64,000 nucleotides of DNA from Methylocapsa acidiphila B2 (GTDB taxonomy: Bacteria > Pseudomonadota > Alphaproteobacteria > Rhizobiales > Beijerinckiaceae). The DNA is taken from assembly GCF_000427445.1 (NCBI RefSeq), contig NZ_KE386496.1:3852741-3916740 (forward strand), in the 5' to 3' direction. Position 1 is the stretch's first letter; each line of letters starts with the position of its first letter. The notes under the pieces were generated by a model, which worked only from the letters and a program-made list of their open reading frames with translations, searched no databases and had not been told where the DNA came from. Of the stretch, positions 44,620 to 53,730 are shown one piece after another. The position numbers and the translations under genes are program-made.

Positions 44620-47600
44620 ATGGCCCGAATCCGCCGTTTATTGGTCGCAAATCGATCCGAGATCACAATCCGCGTTTTTAGGGCCGCGACCGAATTGGGT
44701 ATTCGCACTGTGGCGATTTATGCGGAAGAGGACAAGCTTTCGCTGCATCGTTTCAAAGCGGATGAAGCCTATCAGATCGGATTCGGCAAGGGGCCGCTCG
44801 AGGCGTATCTCGCCATTGACGACGTCATCCATATTGCGCGGGAAGCGAAGGTCGACGCCATCCATCCGGGCTATGGTTTTCTTTCCGAAAGTCCCGAGTT
44901 CGCCGAGGCCTGCGCCGCCGCAGGAATCGTCTTTATCGGCCCGTCGCCTCAGACAATGCGCGCTTTGGGCAATAAGGTCGCGGCGCGCAATCTCGCCGTC
45001 TCCTGCGGCGTGCCGGTTATGCCGGCGACGCCCCCGCTTCCAGATGATCCCGCCTCTGTAAAGCGCCTCGCGCGGGAAATCGGCTATCCAGTCATGCTGA
45101 AGGCGTCCTGGGGCGGCGGCGGTCGAGGAATGCGGCCGATCGAGAGCGAGGACAAGCTTCTTGAGGCTGTGACCAGCGCGAAACGCGAGGCGAAAAGCGC
45201 TTTTGGCAAGGACGAGGTCTACCTCGAAAAGCTGGTTCGTCGTGCGCGCCATGTCGAGGTTCAAATTCTCGGCGACGCCCATGGCGAGCTCGTCCATCTT
45301 TTCGAGCGCGATTGTTCCATTCAACGGCGCAACCAGAAGGTCGTCGAGCGCGCGCCGGCGCCCTATCTCGATGAGGCGACGCGCGGCGCTCTCTGCGAGG
45401 CGGCGCTCAAGATCGGCCGGGCGACAGGCTATGTCGGGGCGGGCACTGTCGAATTCTTGCTCGACGCCGAATCCGGCGGCTTTTATTTCATTGAGGTCAA
45501 CCCTCGCATTCAGGTCGAGCATACGGTCACGGAGGTCGTCACCGGGCTCGATATCGTGAAGGCGCAGATCCGGATCGCAGAAGGCAAGCGCATCGGACGG
45601 ATCGAGGAAACCGGCATACCTAGGCAAGAAGAGATTCGGCTTTCCGGCCACGCCTTGCAATGTCGGATCACGACCGAAAATCCGGAGAATAATTTCATCC
45701 CGGATTACGGCCGCATCACCGCTTATCGAGGCGCGATGGGCTTCGGCATCCGCGTCGACGGAGGGACGGCCTATTCGGGTGCGATCGTCACCCGCTATTA
45801 TGATCCGTTGCTCGAAAAAGTGACGGCTTGGGCCGCCACGCCGGAGGAGGCGATCCGCCGGATGGATCGCGCTCTGCTCGAATATCGCATCCGCGGCGTC
45901 GCGACCAATCTGGCCTTTTTACACAACATCATCAATCATCCGCGCTTCATCGCCAATGATTATACAACCCGCTTCATCGACGAGACGCCGTCGCTGTTCG
46001 ATTTCAAGAAGCGCAAGGATCGCGCGACCAAGCTGCTGACATGGATCGCCGACGTCACGGTCAATGGCCATCCAGAGACCCGCGGAAGGGCGCGCCCGCC
46101 GGCGACGGCGCGAATCCCGGTTCCGCCGCGCTTCGCCGCCGCGGCGGCGCCCTCGGGCGCGCGCCAGCGCTTCGAGGCGCTCGGCGCGAAAAAATTCGCG
46201 GAATGGATGCGCGCCGAGGAACGCGTCCTCGTCACCGATACGACAATGCGCGATGCGCATCAGTCCCTGATCGCGACCCGCATGCGCACGAAGGATATAG
46301 CCGCGGCGGCCGAGGCCTATGCGAAGGGCCTGCCGCAGCTTCTGTCGCTCGAATGCTGGGGCGGCGCGACTTTCGACGTCGCCATGCGCTTCCTCTCGGA
46401 AGATCCGTGGGAGCGGCTCGCCCTTGTGCGCGAGCGCGCGCCTAATCTCCTGACGCAAATGCTGTTGCGCGGCGCGAATGGCGTCGGCTACACGAATTAT
46501 CCCGATAATGTCGTCACCTATTTCGTCCGACGCGCGGCCGCTGGAATCGATCTTTTCCGTATTTTCGACTGCCTCAATTGGGTCGAGAACATGCGCGTCG
46601 CCATCGACGCCGTATGTGAGACTGGGAAACTCGCCGAAGGCGCGATCTGCTACACCGGAGACATTCTCGACCCTACGCGGGCGAAATTCTCACTAGATTA
46701 TTATGTCGGCGTCGCGAAGGAGCTCGAGCGCGCCGGTTGCCATATTCTCGCGATCAAGGACATGGCTGGCCTGTTGATGCCCGCCGCCGCCCGCGTTCTC
46801 GTCAAGGCCTTGCGCGAATCCGTCGGCTTGCCCCTGCATCTGCACACGCATGACACGTCGGGAATTTCGGCGGCGACTGTGCTCGCCGCCATTGACGCCG
46901 GCGTCGACGCCGTCGATGCGGCGATCGATTCCATGTCCGGGATGACCTCGCAGCCCTGCCTCGGCTCAATCGCCGCCGCCGTGCGCAACAGCCCCCGCGA
47001 TACGGGACTGGACCCGGAAGCCATCCGCCAGCTCAGTTTCTATTGGGAGGCGGCGCGGGCGCAATATGCGGCGTTCGAGAGCGATCTCAAGGCCGGGACG
47101 TCGGAGGTTTATCTCCATGAGATGCCGGGCGGGCAGTTCACCAATCTGCGCGAGCAGGCGCGCGGCCTTGGCCTCGAGACGCGATGGCACGAGGTGGCGA
47201 AGGCCTATCGCGCTGCCAATGATCTGTTCGGGGACATCGTCAAAGTGACGCCGTCCTCCAAGGTCGTCGGCGATATGGCTTTGATGATGGTGGCGCAAAA
47301 TTTGACGCCGGAAGACGTGCTCGATCCCAGACGCGAGATCGCTTTTCCGACCTCCGTCGTTGAAATGTTGAAGGGCGATCTCGGTCAGCCGCCAGGAGGT
47401 TGGCCCAAGGCGCTGCAGGCCAAGGCCCTGAAGGGCGAGAAGGCGATCGATGCGCGGCCCGGCTCGTTGTTGCCGACGACGGATCTTGCAGCGGCGCGCG
47501 CGGAGGCGGAGAAATCCAGCGGCCGCCAGATCAGCGACGACGAATTCGCCTCCTGGCTGATGTATCCGAAAGTGTTCACGGAATTTTCGGCCACCTTGCG

Positions 47601-48063
47601 CCGCTACGGCCCTGTCTCCGTCTTGCCGACGCCTGTGTTTTTCTATGGGATGCAGCCGGGAGACGAAATCTCGATCGAGATCGAGCCTGGAAAGACGCTT
47701 GTCCTGCTTCTGCAAACCATCGGCGATACGGACGAGGACGGACAGGTCAAAGTCTTCTTTGAGCTCAATGGTCAACCGCGGCTTATCCGTACGCAAAATC
47801 GCGGCGCGGCGGTGAAGCTTGTTACGCGGAGAAAGGCCGAGGAGGGCAATGAATCTCATGTCGGGGCCCCGATGCCGGGCGCGGTGTCGACGATCGCCGT
47901 GCGCCAGGGCCAGGAGGTGAAGGCCGGCGACATTGTCGCGACGCTCGAGGCGATGAAAATGGAGACCGCGCTACATGCGCCGCGCGACGGCAAGATTTCC
48001 GAAATTCTCGTCGCGCCGGGCCAGCAAATCGACGCCAGGGATCTTCTGATGCTGCTCGAATAG
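44620..48063 (+). CDS. pyc: Pyruvate carboxylase
   Basis: A 1147-residue biotin enzyme that carboxylates pyruvate to oxaloacetate. Domain order is biotin carboxylase (1-~450, ATP-grasp with SWGGGGRGM and EVNPRIQVEHTVTE), carboxyltransferase (from ~530, TDTTMRDAHQSL, with the metal-binding HTHDTSG), and a C-terminal biotinyl domain with Lys1113 in EAMKMET. The full length matches single-chain pyruvate carboxylases. In serine-cycle methylotrophs, C4 supply normally comes from PEP carboxylase, so this enzyme may serve gluconeogenic or anaplerotic needs with the nearby pckA. The ATG at 44620 aligns with the family start. Confidence 0.97.
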   Translation: MARIRRLLVANRSEITIRVFRAATELGIRTVAIYAEEDKLSLHRFKADEAYQIGFGKGPLEAYLAIDDVIHIAREAKVDAIHPGYGFLSESPEFAEACAAAGIVFIGPSPQTMRALGNKVAARNLAVSCGVPVMPATPPLPDDPASVKRLAREIGYPVMLKASWGGGGRGMRPIESEDKLLEAVTSAKREAKSAFGKDEVYLEKLVRRARHVEVQILGDAHGELVHLFERDCSIQRRNQKVVERAPAPYLDEATRGALCEAALKIGRATGYVGAGTVEFLLDAESGGFYFIEVNPRIQVEHTVTEVVTGLDIVKAQIRIAEGKRIGRIEETGIPRQEEIRLSGHALQCRITTENPENNFIPDYGRITAYRGAMGFGIRVDGGTAYSGAIVTRYYDPLLEKVTAWAATPEEAIRRMDRALLEYRIRGVATNLAFLHNIINHPRFIANDYTTRFIDETPSLFDFKKRKDRATKLLTWIADVTVNGHPETRGRARPPATARIPVPPRFAAAAAPSGARQRFEALGAKKFAEWMRAEERVLVTDTTMRDAHQSLIATRMRTKDIAAAAEAYAKGLPQLLSLECWGGATFDVAMRFLSEDPWERLALVRERAPNLLTQMLLRGANGVGYTNYPDNVVTYFVRRAAAGIDLFRIFDCLNWVENMRVAIDAVCETGKLAEGAICYTGDILDPTRAKFSLDYYVGVAKELERAGCHILAIKDMAGLLMPAAARVLVKALRESVGLPLHLHTHDTSGISAATVLAAIDAGVDAVDAAIDSMSGMTSQPCLGSIAAAVRNSPRDTGLDPEAIRQLSFYWEAARAQYAAFESDLKAGTSEVYLHEMPGGQFTNLREQARGLGLETRWHEVAKAYRAANDLFGDIVKVTPSSKVVGDMALMMVAQNLTPEDVLDPRREIAFPTSVVEMLKGDLGQPPGGWPKALQAKALKGEKAIDARPGSLLPTTDLAAARAEAEKSSGRQISDDEFASWLMYPKVFTEFSATLRRYGPVSVLPTPVFFYGMQPGDEISIEIEPGKTLVLLLQTIGDTDEDGQVKVFFELNGQPRLIRTQNRGAAVKLVTRRKAEEGNESHVGAPMPGAVSTIAVRQGQEVKAGDIVATLEAMKMETALHAPRDGKISEILVAPGQQIDARDLLMLLE

Positions 48064-48289
48064 TTGATCGTGGATCACAGCGACCGCTGAAATAGAGAAT
48101 TTCCGCCGTATTGATCGCTCGCCGGACGACAACATCCGTCTATTTATGCTAGGCCTGATAGCGGAACAGGCGGAATTGATTTTCCATCTGAATGCTGCTC
48201 GCAATCAGGCGATTTGGCCGCCTCTTCACGCGCGGCGAATGCGGCTGACGACGAAAGCGGCCGGAGGCCAAAGAGGGGGGCTTAATTCT

Positions 48290-48766
48290 ATGCAGCGGGT
48301 GACCGTCACGCTCGACGATGAGCTCATCGCCGAACTTGACCGCTTTATGAGCGGACGTGGCTATCACAACCGTTCGGAGGCCATGCGCGATCTGGCGCGC
48401 GCAGGGATGCAGCAGGCTGGCGTGGAATCGAGCGAAGCCGGCGAATGCGTCGCCGCGCTGGTCTATGTCTATGATCACACGGTGCGAGAGCTCGCTAAGC
48501 GTCTCGCTGACGCCCACCATGCGCATCACGACCTTTCAGTCGCCTCGACGCAGATTCGTCTCGATCATGCGAGTTGCATGGAGGTCGCGCTCCTGCGCGG
48601 CGTGACGGGGACCGTTCGACAGTTTGCCGAGCATCTCATCGCCGAGCGCGGCGTACGGCATGGCCGTCTCGTGGTTGTGCCGGTGGAAGTTCACGAGGAG
48701 ACCCACGCCCATGGCGAAGACCATGCAAAGAGCCATGCGCATATACATGTGCGTCATGCGGGGTAA
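48290..48766 (+). CDS. NikR-family metal-responsive regulator with altered metal site
   Basis: A 158-residue ribbon-helix-helix regulator (VTVTLDDELIAELDRFMSGRGYHNRSEAMRDLAR) with the NikR C-terminal ACT-like domain (DLSVASTQIRLDHASCMEVALLRG, RGVRHGRLVVVPVE). Of the four E. coli nickel ligands (His76, His87, His89, Cys95), His77 and Cys96 are kept, but the pair at 88 and 90 is Gln and Arg. A tail of 28 residues has eight histidines. So it is a NikR homologue that probably senses another metal or in another way. Upstream and downstream genes encode metal-linked TonB receptor and HupE-like permease. Confidence 0.88.
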   Translation: MQRVTVTLDDELIAELDRFMSGRGYHNRSEAMRDLARAGMQQAGVESSEAGECVAALVYVYDHTVRELAKRLADAHHAHHDLSVASTQIRLDHASCMEVALLRGVTGTVRQFAEHLIAERGVRHGRLVVVPVEVHEETHAHGEDHAKSHAHIHVRHAG

Positions 48767-48852
48767 GCATATATCCGGGGCTTAGTGCGCGGTTGAGAAG
48801 GCCCGGCGCCTGCAAAAGCCCTCATAGGCGAGCGGCGTATTTAAACGGTCCT

Positions 48853-51174
48853 TTAGAACTTGCCGAGAAGCGTCAAGCGAAAAGCCAGAGGCTCGACCGG
48901 GTGAAGGACGCGGTCCATGACGCCGTTCTGGCAAACCGAGGTCGGCGGCGGCGTCGAGCTGTTGCAGGCGTTGTAAAGCGAGTCCGTCTTCAGCAGCGAG
49001 CCATAGGCGTAGGTTATCTGGTCCGACCGGCTGTTCGTGATGTTGAAGGCGTCGAGCTGGATTCGCCAGCCATTGTCAAAATTATATCCGACTCGCGCGT
49101 TGAGGAGCCCCGTCGCGGGCGATCTAAAAGCATTGTCCTCGGTCAAGGGCCGTGTCCCGAAGTAACGATAGCCGAGCCCACCGAACCATCCGGTCTTTTC
49201 GCCGATCTGGACGTTCAACGTGCCGATGAAGGCGGGCGCGCCGGGGATGTAATTGCCTGGCGCATTGCCGATTTGCGCTTGAGGGTAGCCGGTGAGCGAG
49301 TAGTAAGTCGCCGCCTGCGCGTAGTCGTAGCCGAGAAAGCGCGCGCGCGCAAAGGTGGCGTCGGCTTCGATATCGAGCCAGGATATGGGTCGGTAATCAT
49401 TGGTCAATTCGATGCCGATGCGGCGGGTCGATCGGCTCGGCTGGGTGTCTCCCGCGTCGCCAGAAAAAATATTCTCTGAGGCGGCGTCGAGGCCAAACAG
49501 CGCTATCGAGCTATTCAGCCCCTCTATCGCCTTGGTCCGGACGCCGATTTCCGCGCCTTGCGTCGGCGTCAGGAAGGTCGCTGGCTGAAGCCTGTTGATC
49601 GGGTCTGTGGGCTCGACCTTTACGGTGACGCCGCGCAGGTCGTTGCTGTGGAAGCCCTGGCCAATATCCATGTAGAACTCGGTCTTGTTGAACGGGCCGA
49701 GGATCAGGCTGCCTTTTGGTCCCGGAACGAAGGCGACGGCATTGCCGGAATTCTGAGGTTGGGACACGGCGTTGACGGAGCCGGCGTAGAGATCGCCGCG
49801 AATCCCGACGATCATCTTGGCCCAGTCGCTCCAATGATAGGTTTGCTGAGCAAAGAGGCTGATGTTGCCTTCCTTCACGTAATCTTTTCGGATTGTAGAA
49901 AGATATTGCCGGTTTTGCGTGTCGGTCAGGAGCAGATTGATCGCGTCGAACCGCGTTTGCACGCCGAACTCCGTTTCCGTCGGAATTCCGGCGATCGTGT
50001 TGGTCAATGTATAGGAGGCGTTCGCCCCGCCGAAGGTGCGGGTCTCGTGCTGATGAAACTGGTCGCCTTGGACGGGATTTTGGAGGAAATAGGTGAAATC
50101 GTTCCAGAGATTGAGCCCGCTTCTGACCACGAAGGCGTTGGCTTGCCAGGCGTTGCCACCTTCGGTCTTCGCCCATTGGGTGGAAAGCGAAAAGCGCTCC
50201 GTATTGCCGCCGTCAGTCGGGTTCAGGGAGCCGAAGAGGCCGACCTCGCTGACCGCGCGCTCGGGGATTTGATCGGTCGAGTTCCAGTGATTGCCATAGG
50301 CCATTCCGGTGATGGAAAAGCCGTTGAGCGCGGTGCCCTGACTGTAGCGCAAAACGCCATTCAGCTTTTTCAAGTCATCGGGATAGGCCCATGGGCCGTT
50401 ATAGGATCCGATTTCTGCGGCGTAGAGAATATTGCCTTCGCCGGTTTTGATCGAGCCAAAGCCCAAATAACGCAAATAGTCGAAGCTGCCGAGCGTCGCT
50501 TTCGCATATTGGCCGTCGAAACTGTCGAGGAGATTGATATGAACCGAGCCGGCCGAGGCGAAATCGCCCTGGTCCGCGAAATATGGGCCTTTCTTGATGT
50601 CCACCGAGCTGATGAGCTCCGGGATCAGCATGTTCAGATCGGAATAGCCCTGACCATGCGCGTGGGTCGGCATGTTCATCGGCATGCCGTCGAGATAGAT
50701 GGCGAGATCGGTTCCGTGGTCGAGGTTGAAGCCGCGCAGGAAATATTGGTTCGCCTTGCCGTCGCCGCTGTGCTGCGTGATGACGAGCCCGGGCACGATC
50801 TCGAGCGCTTCGGCGGGCCGCGAGAAAATGCGTTGGTTGACTTCTTGGCCTGAGACGGTGAACGCGCTCGCTGCGTCGTTCATGTCGGCGGGAGTCCCTG
50901 TTCCCGCGCTCGTCGATGGATTTCCCGCAAAGTTCGGAAATGTATACGGTTCTGGGTTTGGCGCGTTGGATGCGGTTTCCACGTCGATCGGGGCGAGCGC
51001 GACGGCCCCTTGTTCAGCTGGTTGTGCGTCGGTTTTAGCCGTTGGTTGGTCCGTCTCCGCGCGCGCGCCGAAGGTGAGAGCAATCATCAAGGCGACAGCC
51101 GATCCGCTGGCCATGGCGATTTTCTTGATTTGCCGCATGTCCGCCCGATCGACGCCTTTTCTCTGCTGCGGCAT
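48853..51174 (-). CDS. TonB-dependent outer membrane receptor
   Basis: A 773-residue receptor with a signal peptide ending FGARA, a plug domain (FTVSGQEVNQRIFSRPAEALEIVPGLVITQHSG, QYFLRGFNLDHGTDLAIYLDG, SSVDIKKGPYFA) and a beta-barrel ending in a C-terminal Phe. A HAHG segment in the plug could contact metal. Position between a NikR-like regulator and a HupE-type permease suggests uptake of a metal or metal chelate; Ni/Co or Cu are possible. The start at 51174 has GGAGAG upstream; a second ATG at 51138 is less likely. Confidence 0.92.
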   Translation of the reverse strand: MPQQRKGVDRADMRQIKKIAMASGSAVALMIALTFGARAETDQPTAKTDAQPAEQGAVALAPIDVETASNAPNPEPYTFPNFAGNPSTSAGTGTPADMNDAASAFTVSGQEVNQRIFSRPAEALEIVPGLVITQHSGDGKANQYFLRGFNLDHGTDLAIYLDGMPMNMPTHAHGQGYSDLNMLIPELISSVDIKKGPYFADQGDFASAGSVHINLLDSFDGQYAKATLGSFDYLRYLGFGSIKTGEGNILYAAEIGSYNGPWAYPDDLKKLNGVLRYSQGTALNGFSITGMAYGNHWNSTDQIPERAVSEVGLFGSLNPTDGGNTERFSLSTQWAKTEGGNAWQANAFVVRSGLNLWNDFTYFLQNPVQGDQFHQHETRTFGGANASYTLTNTIAGIPTETEFGVQTRFDAINLLLTDTQNRQYLSTIRKDYVKEGNISLFAQQTYHWSDWAKMIVGIRGDLYAGSVNAVSQPQNSGNAVAFVPGPKGSLILGPFNKTEFYMDIGQGFHSNDLRGVTVKVEPTDPINRLQPATFLTPTQGAEIGVRTKAIEGLNSSIALFGLDAASENIFSGDAGDTQPSRSTRRIGIELTNDYRPISWLDIEADATFARARFLGYDYAQAATYYSLTGYPQAQIGNAPGNYIPGAPAFIGTLNVQIGEKTGWFGGLGYRYFGTRPLTEDNAFRSPATGLLNARVGYNFDNGWRIQLDAFNITNSRSDQITYAYGSLLKTDSLYNACNSSTPPPTSVCQNGVMDRVLHPVEPLAFRLTLLGKF

Positions 51175-51301
51175 GCAGCCCTCTCCCCGAGCTTTCCATT
51201 TTATCGCTTAGGCGCGCCAAGCCCTTTCGATTGCGCCTGAAGTTAAGGGAAGCTCCCGCATGCTGTAAGATCAAAAATTAAAATGATCATATAAAGCCCA
51301 T

Positions 51302-51325
51302 ATATGTTGCGAATCTGCAACATAT
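51302..51325. promoter_or_regulatory. Inverted repeat operator candidate in the TonB/HupE divergent region
   Basis: A perfect 9-bp inverted repeat ATATGTTGC-6-GCAACATAT lies in the 389-bp region between the divergent receptor and HupE-like genes, about 130 bp before the receptor ATG. Longer partial symmetry (CATAT...ATATG) surrounds it. The arm differs from the classical NikR site (GTATGA), but its position suits binding by the NikR-like regulator. No terminator-like T run is adjacent. Confidence 0.6.
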
Positions 51326-51563
51326 GGAGAGCAAGACCTTAGTGAGTCATCGCGGGTTGGAAGCGGTCTTTGTCCGTCCGCTTTCGAGCGATGTGGGACG
51401 CCCGACCCGATGTTAAGCGCAAGCTGCGCCTTGGACGACGAGATACTATCTTTCTGATCTTCAGCGTGGCAAAAAACGCCGAAAGAGGACGTCCCTTCAA
51501 TCGAGGCTGGACGCCAGCGCCGCCAGAGCGAGAGGCTCGGGTTTTGGGGAGGATAGGCTGAGA

Positions 51564-52787
51564 ATGTGGACTGTTCGCATGGCGGCGGGCGATTCCCGTC
51601 GCGCGGGATCGTCGTCACCGCAGGCCGGGATGGCCGAAGCATCGAGGCGCTCGACGGCCGGCTTCAATTGGACGGCGCTCAATGGAAATCCAATTTTAGC
51701 GCGAGGCGGCGCTGTGCTGGCCGCGCTGGTCTTCCTGCTTTTTGCGGCTGCTCTTCCCGCGGCGGCCCACACCGCCGACATTTCGACGGCGCGGATCGTT
51801 CCGAAGGGCGACCGCCTCTATAGCGTCGACGTCGCATTGCTCGCGACCGACCTCGAACGCATGTTCTCCACCGAGGATCAAGCGTCCGACCTTTCCGCGC
51901 CGGGCGCGCTCGAGAAGGCGATCGGCCTGTTCATTCTCAAGCGCGTCGATCTCGAAGGCGCCGACGGCAAGAAATGCCGCGGCTCGGTCGATTCCGCCGG
52001 CGAAGATCCCGAAAGCGCAGACGGCGCGCGCATCGTCATGACCTTCGATTGCAGCGACGTCCAAGGCAATATTTTCTATAACGCCCAGCCGCTCTTGGAG
52101 GTCGCGGGATCAAGGGCGAGGCAACATACTTTCATCGGCGAAGGCGCGAACGCGTCGCAGTCGGTCGTCGATCAGAGCAACGCCCGCTTCGATCTTTCCG
52201 CGCCTCCGGCGAGCGTTTGGCAGCTGGCGGGACGGTATCTTTACGCCGGCGTCGAGCATATTCTCACCGGATACGATCACATCGCGTTCCTGCTCGCCGT
52301 CGTGCTCTGGGCGCGCCGGGTCTGGCCCGTCGTCAAGATCGTCACTGCTTTCACCGTGTCCCACTCGGTGACTTTGTCGCTGGCCGTGCTCGGCATTGCG
52401 CGCCTTCCGGCCGCGCCCATCGAGGCCGCCATCGCATTCTCGATCATCTTCGTCGCCGTAGAAAACTTCTTCTCGCGCAATGTCGATAATCGTTGGATGG
52501 TGACTTTTCTTTTCGGCTTCATTCACGGATTTGGCTTCGCCAGCGGTCTTCTCGAGCTTGGCGTTCCGCGCAATGCAATCGCGCCCGCTTTGGCCAGCTT
52601 CAATATTGGGGTGGAACTCGGGCAAATAGGCATTGTCCTCATCGTCGTCCCTGCGCTCCTCGCGATCGACCGCTTGACGGGGGGAAAGCGAAGCCCGAGG
52701 CTTGTTTATGGGGCCTCCATCATCATAGCGCTCCTCGGCGGCTATTGGCTCCTGATGCGGACGGTGTTCCTGCACGCATCGAGTTGA
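51564..52787 (+). CDS. HupE/UreJ_2-type membrane protein
   Basis: A 407-residue protein. A hydrophobic signal (GGAVLAALVFLLFAAALPAAAH) is followed by an exported domain of about 150 residues and then six or so helices with the family motifs YAGVEHILTGYDHIAFLLAVVL, FGFIHGFGFASGL and FNIGVELGQIGIVL. This is the same architecture as the protein encoded at 13471-14589. The first ~48 residues before the signal are unusual, so the true start may be later, but the 51564 ATG has GGGGAGG upstream. Divergent from the TonB receptor; likely metal uptake in the same system. Confidence 0.82.
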   Translation: MWTVRMAAGDSRRAGSSSPQAGMAEASRRSTAGFNWTALNGNPILARGGAVLAALVFLLFAAALPAAAHTADISTARIVPKGDRLYSVDVALLATDLERMFSTEDQASDLSAPGALEKAIGLFILKRVDLEGADGKKCRGSVDSAGEDPESADGARIVMTFDCSDVQGNIFYNAQPLLEVAGSRARQHTFIGEGANASQSVVDQSNARFDLSAPPASVWQLAGRYLYAGVEHILTGYDHIAFLLAVVLWARRVWPVVKIVTAFTVSHSVTLSLAVLGIARLPAAPIEAAIAFSIIFVAVENFFSRNVDNRWMVTFLFGFIHGFGFASGLLELGVPRNAIAPALASFNIGVELGQIGIVLIVVPALLAIDRLTGGKRSPRLVYGASIIIALLGGYWLLMRTVFLHASS

Positions 52788-52824
52788 GAGGACAAAGATC
52801 AAGAATGTCCCAGGGAGAGTCCGC

Positions 52825-53691
52825 GTGTCGCTACGAACCGGCTTAAAGCGATCTCGGCGCGGCATTATCGCGAATTTAGGCGACGGAGCCGCCGATACTT
52901 GGGCGCGCCGATCGAGGTGCGGCCGCGCGCTGGCGCAGGTTCTCGCGGTTTGTCCTCTTTTTCTCTCGGTCTTCTTGATCGCGGCCTTCACCGGCTTCGC
53001 CAATGTGAAGCCGGCGGCGGCGTCCGACGCGGGCCGCCAAGCGCTCATCGTCGCTTATGCCGACGAGCCGTCCGAAACCGAGCTCGAGCGGGCTCAAGCC
53101 GACGCCGATTACACCAAGGAAATCGCCAACCCCGATGTCCATCTGTTCGATTATCTGGCTCTCGCCCTCGGCCTGTCGGTCGTCCTGATCTGGTTCTTTT
53201 GCCCGGATCTCGTGCTCCGGGTGCGAGGCGATATATTGCCTTGGCGGATCAAGATGCGACTCGATGGGCTGGAGGCGCGCCGCCTCGCCATAGCCGCGTC
53301 GGTTTTCGGCCTGACTTCGGCTGAACCGGACGGAGAATGGCCCGAGGAGCGGAGGAGGTATGACGCGATCGCCGCTTCGGCGAATGCGCTGCTCGAAACG
53401 GTGCGGCAGGGCCTCAAGCTCGATTCGATCGACGAGAATAGCGTGATTTTCGCCCTCGACCGCCTTCTGGCGGATGCGGAGAGCCTGACGGCGCGACTTG
53501 CGTCTCTCGCTCCGGGCCCTGTTCCGGCGGCGGAGCGCGTCGACGTCGATGGACTGAGCCGGATCCAGCGAATCAATCGCAGCTGGGAGCGCGTCTTCGC
53601 CAAACGCGAGCTCTCCAGGCTGGTGACGCTCAGCCAATTGAGCGCCATGGGCTGGCCGAATTGGTCGAGACTGGCGAGCGCGGCGCGATAG
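52825..53691 (+). CDS. Unknown two-helix membrane protein following the HupE-like gene
   Basis: A 288-residue protein starting at a GTG with GGGAGA upstream, 37 bp after the HupE-like stop. Two hydrophobic helices are visible at about 37-58 (VLAVCPLFLSVFLIAAFTGFA) and 106-127 (FDYLALALGLSVVLIWFFCPDL). The loop between carries ETELERAQADADY. The remaining ~160 residues are soluble, charged and helical (IKMRLDGLEARRLAIAASVFG). I recognise no family. Close spacing suggests co-transcription with the metal permease, which points to a shared but unknown function. Confidence 0.6.
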   Translation: MSLRTGLKRSRRGIIANLGDGAADTWARRSRCGRALAQVLAVCPLFLSVFLIAAFTGFANVKPAAASDAGRQALIVAYADEPSETELERAQADADYTKEIANPDVHLFDYLALALGLSVVLIWFFCPDLVLRVRGDILPWRIKMRLDGLEARRLAIAASVFGLTSAEPDGEWPEERRRYDAIAASANALLETVRQGLKLDSIDENSVIFALDRLLADAESLTARLASLAPGPVPAAERVDVDGLSRIQRINRSWERVFAKRELSRLVTLSQLSAMGWPNWSRLASAAR

Positions 53692-53730
53692 CTGCGCCTC
53701 TTGGCTTTGCGCGTTTGAACCTGCCGGCGA

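Noticed and set aside
44355..44681. A 108-codon frame upstream of pyc
   Set aside because: It overlaps the conserved pyc start in another frame and the translation shows no family feature.
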